DNA from: Tupaia tana
Taxonomy: Eukaryota; Chordata; Mammalia; Scandentia; Tupaiidae
Direction of reading: 5' to 3'
Assembly: GCA_026018925.1 (NCBI GenBank)
Contig: JAKSZU010000005.1
Location: forward strand, 87,623,386-87,687,385
DNA length: 64,000 bases
Shown: one piece after another, positions 44,096 to 56,327 of the stretch
Layout of the letters: each line of letters starts with the position of its first letter
Numbering within the stretch: position 1 is the first letter of the stretch
Notes under the pieces: model-generated
Databases searched by the model: none
Told to the model about the DNA's origin: nothing
The model's input: the letters and a program-made list of their open reading frames with translations, nothing else
Made by a program: the position numbers and the translations under genes

Positions 44096-45254
44096 GAATT
44101 CCAAATTAAAATGTAAGATTCATTTATTTATCGTATTGATATAAACAGTTACTTGGTTTGCCTAGAAAGTCATGACACATTTTTACATATAAAAACTTTC
44201 CTGATGACCTAATATTTTGTTTTAAGTTTTATCAACCAAAGTCCCCATGCAAAGAGTAGAAAACACTAAGTATTACGTGGAATTAGATTTTATTAGTATC
44301 TTATAAAGTTTAAAAGATTACTTTTTAGAGACAATTCTTTTTCTAAAGGGTATAAAGTAGTTATTGGCAAGCTGATGCCCTACAGACAAAATCCAAAAAG
44401 AAAGGAAAAAAAATAACCTTTCTTATAGCCATCAGGGAACTATAGAAGCAAAGTGTACTAAATGGAGCTAAATTTTCAGAAAGAATTGGTACTCAGGAAA
44501 AATTGCTCATGATTTGTAGATGTGTTATTCCTGGATGAATGCACAAGTTCTGGACTGGATGGGAGAGTAAATTTAATCTTTTACACTGTGAGCTACTACT
44601 GCAGCAGACTATCCAAGCAGAGCTCTTGCCATTTCTCCATGAAAAAGTGATAAAATTGAAAACTAAAGATCTCAATGTGGTCTTCCTATTAGAAATTACT
44701 TAATTATGAACCTGTATGAGGTGTGTAATTTAGAAATGAAGATGAAAGCTTGTATAAAACAATTGAACTTTTTTCCTATCACTTTATGTTAGTGGAAATG
44801 GTGCAACAGATATATGAGGCTCTCAGTTGAACTCTACAATTAATGGTAAACTGAACATCTGTAACTCTGGTTTCCATAGAGATAATTTCTTATTTAGTAA
44901 AGGCTAAAGCTTGTGAAATCTGTGGTCTTATGCAAAGGGTTATTGCTTGGGAACAGAGAGAGCAACTGATTTCATTTGTCATTTGAGAGTGTAATAAATA
45001 ACAGAATTAAAGGATTAAACACACAAAAAAGTAAGTTTTGCTAAAGTCTGAGTTTGCAAGGGACATAGGATTAAATATGTCAACCAAACAAATATTTCAA
45101 AAGCAGAGACAAAAATCTCCAATAAGGAAGATCTCTGTTGAATACAATAAGTTCTCAATGAAAAATCCAGGAAAAATATATACAAGGAAGATAAGTAAAA
45201 TATATATAGGCTGACTCTTATCAAAATGGATAGCTAGAATGTAAGGAAATAATC
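44096..45254. other. unassigned sequence
   Basis: 1.15 kb with no assigned element. Confidence 0.4.
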
Positions 45255-45575
45255 TAAAATAAAAATACCTGTAGCATGGGATTAGCAGATGGCATAATGG
45301 TCACATCACTGGACTCCCACATACTCGACCAAGGTTCCAATCCTGATCCAGCAGTTTGAAACACACTGGTCGCATGTGCATGTGTGCCCTAAATCCTGAG
45401 AAGGGAATGGAGGAGAAAGGTTGTGGCATGGCCATCTTCCCTGGGTGGGGAAGGATTTCTTGCTTTCTGTCTCTCTCTGTGTTTCTGGTGAATGCACACA
45501 CCCTACAGAAAAATATCTTAAAAAAACATGCCTGTAGTTTAAGGAGGTTGAGGCAAAGAAATTAGAGAATACTTC
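45255..45575 (+). mobile_element. possible 7SL-derived fragment split by a SINE
   Basis: After the nested SINE the sequence CATGCCTGTAGTTTAAGGAG, GTTGAGGCAAAGAAATTAGA and GAATACTTCA parallels the 7SL/Alu-type GCCTGTAGTCCCAGC...GGAGGCTGAGGCA...GAATCACTTGA order. ACCTGTAG lies just before the SINE, consistent with a TSD. Confidence 0.45.
45277..45525 (+). mobile_element. SINE-A nested in the 7SL-like fragment
   Basis: GGGATTAGCAGATGGCATAA head, CCCACATACTCGACC, GGGAATGGAGGAGAAAGGTT, CACCCTACAGAAAAATATCT. Probable TSD around (A/T)(C/G)CCTGTAG. Confidence 0.87.
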
Positions 45576-46149
45576 AAAATATAACTGTTGATTATTTTCC
45601 AAAACTGATGTATCTACCAGCCTGAAGATTCAAAAACCTCTTCAAGCACCAAGAATATCACATTTAATGGGAAAAAAAATAAAACCCTTAAGTACTACTC
45701 AAAGTGCAGGAACCAAACAGAGAGTAATTCTCAAGTATATCTCATATCTCATGAAAAAATACGGATTTTGTTTTTATAAGGAGTTAACAGTCAAACTGTT
45801 AGTTGATCTATCAGGAAAACTGATGAAAGTAAGAAAAAAGATGAAATGACGAAACATATCTTCAAAATGCTGAAAGGAAATAAATGGCAATTTGTAATTC
45901 TATATTTAATAAAATATTTTTTACAAATAAAAACAGAATAAAGATGTTTTCAAAAAAATGAAAAGAGAAATTTGCCACCAATCTATCTGCAACTCAAAGA
46001 GACTATCAATGAAAGCCCTTTTCTCAGAAATATATGCTCTCAGAGAGAACAGAGAATGAAAGGTAACGAGAATGTATGAATAAAGAACATATGGATAAAA
46101 ACAATTGAGCACAAACCACACATAATAATATTAACATCTTGATGGCTCT
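45576..46149. other. unassigned A-rich sequence
   Basis: Nothing recognisable. Confidence 0.4.
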
Positions 46150-46415
46150 CCATATGTTATACTTCATTTGGGTTGCTATAACAAAAGCATAAACTGGGTG
46201 GCTTATAAATAACAGATTTATTTCTCACACTTCTGGAGGCTATAAGCACACCATCAAGGTGACAGCATGGTCATATTCTGGTAAGAATCCTCTCTGTGCT
46301 TGCAGACTGCCCTCTCAGTTATAGCCTCAGATGGCAGAAAGAGTGCAATAGACTTCTCTGGAGTCCTAGTGACATTATTACTTAATTATCACACTCATAA
46401 ACTTAATTACCTCCC

Positions 46416-46428
46416 AAAGACCCCATTT
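46416..46428. repeat. target-site copy 1 of 3
   Basis: AAAGACCCCATTT. Copies 2 (46693-46705, AAAGACCTCATTT) and 3 (46904-46916, AAAGACTCCATTT) flank two successive SINE insertions. Confidence 0.9.
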
Positions 46429-46692
46429 TATTCTTTCCTTTTTTTTTTTTTTTTTCCCAGATGTTTTGGCCTTAAGGAGAGAGAGACAGAGAGAGAGAGG
46501 TAGGGAGAGAAATCACCCTCCCAGAGGGGATGGCCACACTGCAATACCTTTTCTTCCATTCTCCTCTTGAGATTTTTAGTACACACATACACACGCCCTG
46601 TGTGATTTTCAAGTCACCAGATCCTGGACTCAAACCACAGTCTGCCATGTGGAAGTCAAGTGACATAACTAATTGCCATTTACTGGTCCCCT
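46429..46692 (-). mobile_element. SINE-A in the LTR
   Basis: Poly-T, TTTTGGCCTTAAGGAGAGAG, CCCTCCCAGAGGGGATGGCC, CTTTTCTTCCATTCTCCTCT, head CTAATTGCCATTTACTGGTC. Flanked by target copies 1 and 2. Confidence 0.9.
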
Positions 46693-46705
46693 AAAGACCT
46701 CATTT

Positions 46706-46903
46706 CTTTTTTTTTTTTTTAAGAATTATCCTATTTTTTTATTAATTATTTTTCACATGAGTTTTGCCAGAGAAAGACAGAGAGAGAGAGAAAGGAAAAG
46801 AGAAGGAAACTGAGAAAGCAAGCCACCAGGTCCAGAACTTGAACCATGACTGGCCATGTGGGAAGTCTAATGCCTTCACCGCTATGCCACCTGCCAGCCC
46901 CAC
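46706..46903 (-). mobile_element. SINE-B at the same target
   Basis: Poly-T, AAGAATTATCCTATTTTTTT, TTTTGCCAGAGAAAGACAGA, AAGCAAGCCACCAGGTCCAG, GGCCATGTGGGAAGTCTAAT, head CTATGCCACCTGCCAGCCCC. Flanked by target copies 2 and 3. Confidence 0.9.
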
Positions 46904-46990
46904 AAAGACTCCATTTCTAAGGCTATCACTTAGGGAGTCAGAATATGGATCATTTCACTGTATTGAAACTGATCATGAAATTGTATTGAA

Positions 46991-47799
46991 TTTGTGTATA
47001 TAGAGCTATACGCATAAATATGAGTTTATATTAATATTTTAAATATTATTATTGAATATTAAAATTGTTAATACCTATAGTTATATTGACAAATATTTTG
47101 TCTATTTTTCTTTATAAACTTTAACTTTTTTTAAGTTTTTACTCTTTTATAATAACACTTAGCTTAAAAGAGAAACATAGAGCTCACTCCATGGTACAAA
47201 TTATGTTGTTAAAAACTACTAAACACACTCATTTACGTATACCTACTCAGGGTCAGAATATTCAATATCACTGTCTACCACTTCCACATCTTGTTCCACT
47301 GGAGCATCAAAATGAAGAAAACAAATGAGATTAATCAAACAAAAGAGGAAATGATGCAATCAAGAGACTGGAAAACAAGCTGTACAAGACCACTTTTAGT
47401 ACAACATGGCATACTGATTGATTTATAATAAACTTGTCTTTATAAACAGGAATTCATTCTCAAATAATAACAAGTAGTATGGTACAATAAATAACATAAA
47501 CCAGTAACATAGTTGTCATTATTAAACATTGTGGACTTTGCATAATGGTATATGCTATACTTTCATACCACTGTCGGTGGAGTAGGCTTGAGTACACCAG
47601 CATTTCCTCAGACACCTGAGTAATAGGACGGGCTATGACTTTATCATGGCTGTGATGTCATTGGGCAATAGAAATCTTTCAGCTCTTATAATTTTATGGA
47701 ACCACCATCCTATATGTGATCTGCTGCTGAAACATCATGACTGTATTTATGATCACATGTGTATGTGCCTAGAAAAAGAAGAAAAAATGTATAGGGAGA
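46991..47799. other. unassigned AT-rich sequence
   Basis: Nothing recognisable. Confidence 0.4.
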
Positions 47800-48355
47800 A
47801 AAAGTAAGCCTAAGTGGTTATTGAGAAAGAAAATAAAATTGTAGGATTTGTTAAAGAGATTAGGCCCTGAAGGGTATGTGGATACGAGAGCTCGGCCACT
47901 CTCATAACTTCGTGATCTCCTTGAACAATGTAAGAGAAACTTTCCCAGACCAACTGACACAGCCTAAACCATAAATTAATTCACATTCCTTCTTAAAATG
48001 TACAAGCTCTAGACATTCAAGAAACTAGCTCTGGTTGCCTGGGAAACTTCTGGTTGTCTAGGAGACAGCACATGAAGAAGTCTACAACCAATGAAAACTT
48101 TAGGTTGAAAATGTTAACCAATGTAGATTCTTCACTCCATTTAAGGCAGCACTTACTTTTGTACCTCCTTTCTTTTCCTCTCTCTATAAAATTGACCCTG
48201 AACTTCGCCATTTTGGGAAACATTGACTACAGGTTACTGAAACTTTGCTCCTCTAGGTGGTCATCTTCACCATTTCATCTTAAATAACCCCTTTTAATAT
48301 TAAATTAACTTTAGGTCAGACTCCTTTTATTTTAGGCTGACACTGAATACCTACA
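47800..48355 (+). mobile_element. possible solo LTR of an endogenous retrovirus
   Basis: GC-richer block, TATA-like CTCTATAAAATTGACC at 48182, TCGCCATTTTGGGAAACATT, AATAA(C)-type sequence near 48285-48300, and a terminal ACCTACAGCA. This layout resembles an LTR (promoter, R and U5-like part). No internal viral sequence, no second LTR and no family match in memory. Confidence 0.35.
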
Positions 48356-48831
48356 GCACCTGTATAAACAATTTTTTTTTTCCTAGATAACTGCTAAAGA
48401 CAGTAAAGTAAGCTTAAGCATGTTCTTTTTTTTTTTTTTCCATTTATTTTAAATGCTTTGTGTCAGGGCATACTGCATTGATTGCTAGAGAATGTAATAA
48501 TATTTACAGATATAGACAAAGTCAGTAATCCTGATTTTTATACTGTAATTATAAATAAATAGCACCATACAATTATCTACATATTTTCTTAGCTGGCTTT
48601 CTGAAGCAGGACATACAAAGTATAATTGACATCTTTAAGAAAGGGGAAATGGAACAACTAATAAATATTCCCTCTGACATTGAAAAAGTATTAATCATCA
48701 TTTTCCCCAAGAATGTATGTTAAAATACTTAGTAAATTGCTTCACATGTTAACTGCTTAATAATGACCAGGAAAACCCTAATCTAAATCATCTTATTCTG
48801 CAGAAATTTTAGAAATAATATCATAATCCAA
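48356..48831. other. unassigned sequence
   Basis: T-run at 48427-48439; otherwise nothing recognisable. Confidence 0.4.
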
Positions 48832-49484
48832 GCTGCATTTATTACTTAAGGCATAAAAAGATTTTTTTTATAAATTTATTGTAGCCTATGTGTATAGTGT
48901 TATAAAATGTACAGTAGTGTACAATATTGTCCTAGACCCTCACTTTCTTTAACACTTGTAAATCCATGTTTATTGCAGCATTATCCACAGTTGCCAGGTC
49001 ATGGAATCAACCCAAACAGTCAAGAAAAGACAAATGTATTGCAAAAATGTGGCACATGTACACCATGGAATACCACTCAGACATAAAAAGCAATGAGACC
49101 CTGACATCTGATATAAAGTGGACAAGTACACATTTATTCACACTCATTTACCTTGTTCACCCATTTATTCTCCTCAGAGCAAATTCCAGTCTTATAAGCT
49201 CCATTTATTTGTCTATATCATTTTTACTTTGTTATCCTGTATTGTTACTGTACTTTTCTATGTTTAGATATATAAATTCTCCCATTTATGTAAAGTATTC
49301 AGAACAGTAAAATGTTATACAGGTTTGCAGTTTAGTAGCAATAGACTATACTATAGAGCCTAGTAGAGTAGTAGACTATTATCCAAGTTTGTAGAAGTAC
49401 ACTCTGTGAAGTTTGCACAATGACAAAATCACATAATGGTACATTTCTCAAAGCATACCGCCTTTGTTAAGTGATGCCTTACTG
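48832..49484 (+). mobile_element. Tigger-type DNA transposon 3' part, interrupted
   Basis: ATTTATTGTAGCCTATGTGT, AATGTACAGTAGTGTACAAT, GCAAATTCCAGTCTTATAAG, GTTATACAGGTTTGCAGTTT, TAGAGCCTAGTAGAGTAGTA, GTAGAAGTACACTCTGTGAA, and a terminal inverted repeat ending TTGTTAAGTGATGCCTTACT G. Non-coding 3' part only. Same family as 63062-64000. An L1 scrap lies inside at 48958-49130. Confidence 0.75.
48958..49130 (+). mobile_element. internal L1 ORF2 scrap inside the Tigger
   Basis: TCCATGTTTATTGCAGCATT, ATGGAATCAACCCAAACAGT, AATGTGGCACATGTACACCA, TGGAATACCACTCAGACATA and AAGTGGAC follow L1 ORF2 order, without 3'UTR or A-tail. Tigger sequence resumes directly after. Confidence 0.75.
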
Positions 49485-51754
49485 TGTATTAGTGGGATGG
49501 AGATAGGATAGTGAGAAAGTATATATGGATTAGTATAATTTTTACTCTGGCTGAGACTGTACCTGCAAACTGACTCATAGATTTTAGGCATATCTACATG
49601 TTATGATTTTGGCTAATCAGAGTTGTATAATTTATTAATCAAGGAAGATGTGCCTTCATCTTTTTCATCTTCAATGATACAGTCATTTGTGAATTATATA
49701 GAGAAGCGTTATTTTTAATCTATTAAGATCTAGAGTAGAAACCTTAAAGATGATTTGAACATCCCAAAGTCATATGGAAGTAAATACATGAGCAATCTCC
49801 TCTCTCTCTCTCTCTCTCCCCCCCCATCACTATCTTCCTTTCTTTCTTCCTCTGCATTTAAATACAAGACTTTATTTTTTGCCAATTATGGGTTATCAAA
49901 TTCAGGTATCATCGGTAATTTTACAGACTATTTTTCAAAATTATTAAACCTAGAAATTAAAGAAAAATTGTAAGTAATTTTAACTTTCTCTCAGTTTTCT
50001 CCTTAAAGAATAATATGAATTTTGATGGCAGCTTACATATCCATATCTTAAGGGTGTTTATAGTCAGAACTGCATCTCGGATACCATATGAATGTTCACC
50101 GTATAGATCATTTAATTTCCTACTTCATCTTTAGCATTTTTGTCATCTACTTGTGTTCCCAAATATGACATTCTATTTGCTTCTAGTTTCTCTAAATTTT
50201 ATTATTAATCACTAATCAAAGTTTTACTCTATTTCTCCTCCAACTTTCTTATTTGTATTCATTTCCCATGGAAATCTAATTATGTTATTCTTATTCAATT
50301 TTCTTTTCCAACAACAGTGTTCTGTATTATTTTCAGCCAACTTTAATTTACAGATGAAAACCACCACTGTCTATCAATGTCTTAGTCTTGAAATATTGCA
50401 GACTTTTTTGTAATGTGTTAATAAGTTATCATGTTTAAACCTAACAATTTTTAGTTCCTACTCAGCTATCAGGGAACTAGGATTTTCCCAGATATCAAAT
50501 AGAGTATTTCTTTATTTGTTGTCAGCAACCCAGGAAGCACCAAGTTTTTTATTACCTCAAAAATATCAAATACATTTATATTTTAGACAAATAATTTGAA
50601 AATTTAAAATTACAGGCTGAAAAAATTAATGAAACACTGGGAGAATTAATTACAAATTAGCTAAATTCATTGACATACTTTCCAAAAATGTTTTTTGTCA
50701 GTATTATCCATAGTTTGGAACAGGATAAATCTCAAAAAATTAAGAACAATATTGGAACAACAGCGTTTAAAGATACCTACTACCTAAGATTTAGTGTGTC
50801 TAAAAAACCTTTCATAATTCAATTACAACCTTGCCTGATCTAGGTGAACTCATTTGAGCCAATTCAAGAAGGAGGCTGTGCACATCACGATTTCAAAATT
50901 GCTCTATTAAAAGCGTCTAACAACTCCATGACTGCTGCTGACAGAGGCTGTCTCTCATTACTAGTTTGTAAGGCTCTTTTGACAGGATGTGATCTGGGTG
51001 ACTATGACATCTCATTGATCCATTTGAGGTCTATCCCTGGTTGTTCTACAACAGCTATGAATTGGTTTCCTTCTCATGCCTTCTAATAATCAATCTAGGG
51101 AATTCTGAGAGTGTTTCAGGTGTGATTAAAATCTGTGCTGTGATTTTTAGGATATTGTAAACTGTGAGACATCTATCAATTTAATAAATATTAGATAACA
51201 ACCTCTATTGTTAATTTACTTATTCATGCATTTTTGCGGGCTTAAATAAAAGCTACCAAAAAAGCAAATTTGTATTTGCCTTGAAATATTCATTTATATG
51301 TAACATTCAATGTTTTAAATGACTTTATGTCTAAATTCAATCTTTGAAAATGGGTAATAGCAACATGAGCATTATTCTTAGAATATATCCCTTGAATATA
51401 ATTATTGTTACTATTAAATATTATCTAGAATAAGCATGAAAATATGTGTAGTCAGTTTGATAGAGATAGTTAGAAATATAGTTGCTGAATCTCTCAAAGG
51501 GAATCTTATTATCTTTAAGCCTGAACATCACACGTAGTTTTATGATCATTGCTTTTAGCCATCCATAATTTGTCATCAGATATGTCCTGTCCATTACAAC
51601 ATAAATGAAGAGAGATGGCTAAATTTAATATTATATACACCCAATTATGAAACAAAAACAATTACAATATAAGAAGTTGTAACCAAAATGAATTTTTTTG
51701 TGAGTAAATGTTTCCAAAGATATATTATTTGTGTCAACAAGGTCATTTCCAGAT
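49485..51754. other. unassigned sequence
   Basis: 2.3 kb. A CT/C tract at 49797-49827. The frame at 50844-51086 (80 aa) is the most complex-looking unassigned frame here, but it has no recognised domain and no flanking splice signals that persuade me. Confidence 0.4.
49797..49827. repeat. (CT)n/C-run microsatellite
   Basis: CTCTCTCTCTCTCTCTCT followed by a C-run. Confidence 0.9.
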
Positions 51755-51815
51755 ACAAATAAAGGAGAGAAAGAGAGAGACATAGAGATAGAAGCGAGAA
51801 ATCACCCCAAAGAAT
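51755..51815 (-). mobile_element. SINE-A 3' fragment
   Basis: Only GAGAGAAAGAGAGAGACATA and GAGATAGAAGCGAGAAATCA then CCCC remain, matching the CT tract and TGATTTCTCGCTTTCT segment of SINE-A. Both ends are missing. Confidence 0.6.
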
Positions 51816-53607
51816 CCTAATTCTAACTATAGAAAACATTGAGTATTTCATAATGCAAGGAATAAAACATTCTTCGAAAGGAGATAGGAATGGAGGTAGA
51901 AATGCTATGATTTCACAATCATTATATTCTTCTTTGTCACCAACTGGCACAACAAGACTCATTTATATGTGACATCATCAGTGTGAGTAATAGGCTTACC
52001 CTCCAGAATGGGGGCATTTACTCCTTGGGTGCTTTGTTACTAGCTGAGATTGATGTTTTTCATAGTTCATATAATCAATAATTAACTTGAAAGAAACCAA
52101 TATGATTTGGGTAATTGGTCCATGAGAATTCTAATAACTGTATAATGTAACCTGCATAGTCTCCGTCACAACATTTGCAACCAGTTCGTGACTCGAAACA
52201 TCTTGCTCTATATTAAGGGCTCATTTTTATTTTAGTTTCTGTATTCAATACAAATATGAATAATGCCCTACAGAACAATGCAATTATAACTATTGGCATT
52301 ATCTTTTTTTCCTAAACAGAAATCTCCAAGTTAACATAACTTCACAGTATGAGGCAATAGTAAACAGCAAAAGTCAAACATTGGTAAATTCTCAGATGAA
52401 GCAAATTGTCAATGAATGGGCTTATATGATATCAAGGTTTGATACTGAAAGGCTATTTGGAATTCTTTTGGGTTTAAATTTTATAAATATTATAACTCCA
52501 TTGAACCCCTGCTCTTTATCGAGCCTCAAATACCATGCCAAGCACTAGCTATATCTCTACTTTCTAAGGACTCAATGAGGAGATGCAATGAAAGCCCCGT
52601 AAATATACAATTTACAATATATGTTATTTTACACTTCAAAATGTGTTCTCATAGCTATGGGAGACTATACGATGGAACTCCGAAGATTGCTTCAGTAGTG
52701 TACCAAAGATTCAGAGGGTAAGAGACCCCTTGATCAGGTTAAAAGAACAGGAGGCATCAAAAGGAAAAAAGATCATTAAAGGCTGACATATAAACCCAAG
52801 TAGAATGAAAGCTCTCATGGGACATGTGTCGTTTGGCACATTTTACACAGTGTCATATACCTTAATCAACGTGTTTGTTGTTGTTGTTGTTACTGGTATG
52901 AGACTGATCATGTAGACCAGCAAAGAATCATGGCACGCTTAAAGGCTTTTCTAAGAGATCAGTTTTCAGCCTGTAGGAAATGAAAAAAGAAGCAATTTAA
53001 GTAGGGCAGTGACAGAATCAGATTAGTGTTTAGTAAAAAGACCCTGACAGGAATGAGAAGGCTTGGCAGGACAGTGAACAGACTGACGGCCTGAAGACCA
53101 ATAGCGTGTCATTATTACAATTTTCGCTAGAGATTGTACAACCATAAGACACTCTTAGTTGCACTGGAGAGAACCAGAGACAGGAGAGTTATGTTTGAGA
53201 AGAGAGAAAAATATAGAATGATTCTCAAGAAATTGCCTTAGGCAACTGAATGAGTGACAGTGCTATTGAATACGAAAGGAAATATATTATGGTTAAGTGA
53301 AAAAAGTGATGATGTATGTTTTAGAAAATATGAATGTAAAATGCCTGTGCTGTATCAAAGAGAAAATATCCACTAGGCACTGGAAATATTAGTGAACTTA
53401 GGAAATCAGTCTGGAATATATTGACATGAAGGTCAAAAATATATTGGTGATTCTTAAGTAGACCACTGAAAATACAATGTGAGACACACTTTTAGGGCTT
53501 GCATCCTTAAAACCATGAAAGTGTTTTATAGAGGCATTCCAAGTGTACAGAAAAGACTAGAGTGTGTGGCCAGAAATGTAAGAAATTTAGAGAAAAAGAA
53601 AAGGGTC
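51816..53607. other. mostly unassigned, ancient repeat traces
   Basis: GAGCCTCAAATACCATGCCA and AGCACTAG near 52519-52545 looks like a MIR core fragment. 52920-53480 (AAGTAGGGCAGTGACAGAAT, CTGACAGGAATGAGAAGGCT) resembles a widespread ancient mammalian repeat I cannot name. A (GTT)n run lies at 52869-52890. Confidence 0.35.
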
Positions 53608-53624
53608 AAAATTTCCTTTGAACA

Positions 53625-53879
53625 GGGACCAGCAGTTAGCGTAATGGCTATGTTGCTGGACTCTCACATAGTCGACTGCAGTTCACGTCCCGGACCTGGT
53701 GGCTTAAAACTCATGCCGGGTGCATGTGCGTGCATGTCCAAGATCCCGAGAGGAGAACGGAGGAGAAGGGATTGAGGCGTGGCCATCCTTCCTGGGGCGT
53801 GATTTCTCACTTTCTGTCTCTCTGTCTCTGTTTGTCTGACTGGCGAGTGCACGTGCCCTATAGCAAAAATCTCTCAAAA
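53625..53879 (+). mobile_element. SINE-A, young
   Basis: GGGACCAGCAGTTAGCGTAA head, GCAGTTCACGTCCCGGACC, AAGATCCCGAGAGGAGAACG, GCCCTATAGCAAAAATCTCT. Longest TSD in the window: 17 bp, perfect, AAAATTTCCTTTGAACA at 53608-53624 and 53880-53896. Confidence 0.95.
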
Positions 53880-53896
53880 AAAATTTCCTTTGAACA

Positions 53897-54289
53897 TAGA
53901 ATGTCAGAATAGAATATGCACAACTATAATTCATTTCCAAATATCTCACACCCCTCTTTGTGCATTATCCAATCAGTTAACAAGTGTTTGGCAAGAATTC
54001 AGTACAGAACAGGCCCTGTATATGCTTTATGACATACAAAATTGAGTATAAAATCAACACCTTGCTAAGAAATAGCTAAAACCAAATAGGCAGAGGTAAC
54101 TCTGTAATTTCAGAACAGCATATTTTGTAAATTAGGACCACAACACTACTGGTTGAAAAAACTGAAGAGGGATTCAGTTGTACTAAATAAAGATAAGTTA
54201 GAAAGATCAAATTGAGTTAGTATCTGGTACGAAGTCCATATTTTATTAATTTCACTGTATTCTTTTGTGTTGTAATTTTTTATGTATGT
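53897..54289. other. unassigned sequence
   Basis: Nothing recognisable. Confidence 0.4.
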
Positions 54290-54530
54290 GTTTATTTTAT
54301 AGGTGAGAGACACAGAAAGACAAGCAAGGACAGTGACATAGAGACAGATAACTCCAACTAAGACTCACATACGATCCACTCCACATCTCAGCAGGCCCTG
54401 AACACTGGATATGCACGTGTCTGGTATGCTCGGGAGTTTCCAGGATATAAACCAGGACCTTTCCAATTTTCCCAGGTGGGTCCAGTTACATTATCGCAAT
54501 CTCACCAACTGGGCCCAAATTCACTTAATT
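54290..54530 (-). mobile_element. possible very old SINE
   Basis: GA tract (GTGAGAGACACAGAAAGACA), GGATATGCACGTGTCTGGTA and a GGGCCC-type end at 54509-54516, in the order of a minus-strand tRNA-SINE but strongly altered. Confidence 0.35.
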
Positions 54531-54569
54531 CTTTAATGAACCTGAGAGTTAAAAACAAAGATTTTCTTG

Positions 54570-54770
54570 TTCAAAGTACGTTGAGTTTACCATGTGTGAG
54601 GCATTGGTTTCTTGTGCTTCATACAATATTAACAAATTTCATCTTCACAAGAATCCTATGGAGCAGGCACCATCATTATCCCTAATTTGTAGATAGTGAA
54701 TCGGAAGCTGTCTTGGAAGAAGAGGTAACTTCCCTGATAATATAAATATAGAGTGTTATATTGTTCAATT
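54570..54770 (+). mobile_element. MIR (ancient tRNA/CORE SINE)
   Basis: TTGAGTTTACCATGTGTGAG, TTAACAAATTTCATCTTCAC, AAGAATCCTATGGAGCAGGC, ATCATTATCCCTAATTTGTA, GATAGTGAATCGGAAGCTG and GAGGTAACTTCCCTGAT follow the MIR core and 3' part in order. Confidence 0.75.
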
Positions 54771-56159
54771 TCTCTGCTTAAGACATAATCACGGTCTCAG
54801 CAATTACTCAGTTTATACTTAGAACCAAATTCTCCATCGAAATGCAAGCATCTCTAACTCATATGTTTTTCTTAGAATCCTCAGCACTTATTCAATAGTT
54901 TCCTGATATACAGTAGATGAAACTAGATGCTAATGGCTTCTAAGGGTGTATAAAAATACAGGCATTCTGAGTTGCATCCAGCCATTTGGAATGCAGCAGA
55001 TAATAACAAACATGAGTCAGTCACAGGCAGGGCATGGAAGTCTGATTAAGCAGAGACCAGAACGTGATGACCACATACAGAGTTTCAATAAAGCTCTCAC
55101 TTAAGCTCTGAAAGGTAAACTATAATATACTATAATTAAGAGAAACACACACACACACACACACACAAACTATGGTTCAAACTGGCTATGAAATTTATTC
55201 AATGTCATTCAATGTTATAGAGATTTTCATAGATTCAAAGATTATTCTCTTTCCTTTGCAGTTTATACACTACTACATTCTATAGGTAGCAGATATCCAT
55301 TAGGAAATAAGGTCTATCAATAACAAGAACAAGATACCAAATTTGGCTTTCCTGATTACAAACGTTATCTTAGTAATTATCATGGTACATGTTATCAGCA
55401 GGACTCTTCTCTGTACTTTCTGCTTGAGAGATTAAGGTACGTGTGTTCACTTTACCTAAATTGTTCTTGATGGTTATCATAATTTACAATATGCAATTAT
55501 CTCCTAAACATACTTCCAGAAAACAAAAATAGCCTTTCATTCGTATTTCTGTATACCTACATATACACATTTCATTTAAATTACATATAAAAGAACATGT
55601 GCTCATGTTACACACAAAAAATACATACACAAACACATACACACACACACAGAAACAAAGAAAGAGAGACAGAGGTAAAGAGATTTACCTACCACCAAAG
55701 GGGAATTTGTGTGTACTTGTAATTTAGCAAAAGTACAAAAGAACAATTCAGTCATGTGGGAATACTGAAACATATTGCTATGAGCAGTCAGCCCTGAGGT
55801 GATGTTCTAAGAAAGTGCTGATCATGTAAGTTAGTACTGTATGTGGAAAGCTTTAGCTTATGTATCCAATTTATTTTCAAGTTAAAAGTATCTTCCCAAA
55901 TGATCTGACTGTCAAATCCGGATATACAGAGTAAATACCATTTCCGAGGTTGGAAGGGTAGCATAGCTTTGACCTCTTTATTGCACCATAGAATTCCAAC
56001 ATCTGTGTCAGGAACAAAAGCCAACTTTCAGCATAGCCAGGGCCAACTGTAAGTCAAAGGTAGGGGAAGGGGAAGTCACGTTTCCTTAGCTACACTTCTA
56101 TAGGTTTCCATCCTCATTCTCAACACTACAGAAATCAATCAAATTAAAGAAAATTATTT
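54771..56159. other. unassigned, CA-rich patches
   Basis: (CA)n at 55146-55167 and CA-rich sequence at 55605-55660. The minus frame at 55788-56024 has no supporting feature. Confidence 0.4.
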
Positions 56160-56327
56160 TATTTATCATTATTATTATTTTAAAATTATCTATGGAGCAT
56201 GTCTGCTCAGCAGGGAGAAACAGAGAGAGAGAGAGAGAGAAAGTGAGAAAGCAAGTCACCAACTCTGGGACTCAAATAGCCCTGTGGGAGTCCAGCACCT
56301 TAACCACCATGCCACCAGCTGGCCCCA
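56160..56327 (-). mobile_element. SINE-B
   Basis: AT-rich tail TTTATCATTATTATTATTTT, GAGAGAGAGAGAGAGAAAGT, AAGCAAGTCACCAACTCTGG, CCTGTGGGAGTCCAGCACCT, head CCATGCCACCAGCTGGCCCC. Confidence 0.85.

Larger units (their letters stand above)
46150..46990 (-). mobile_element. ERVL-MaLR-type (MLT1-like) LTR, split by two SINEs
   Basis: Plus-strand TTTGGGTTGCTATAACAAAA, ACTGGGTGGCTTATAAATAA, TTCTGGAGGC, then TCAGATGGCAGAAAGAGTGC and AATTACCTCCCAAAGACCCC, resuming at CTATCACTTAGGGAGTCAGA after the SINEs. This is the known order of an MLT1-type LTR in reverse. LTR only; no coding region beside it. Confidence 0.75.

Noticed and set aside
50844-51086. 80-aa ORF of complex composition
   Set aside because: No known domain, no convincing splice sites or neighbours, and an ORF of this length is expected by chance in 64 kb.
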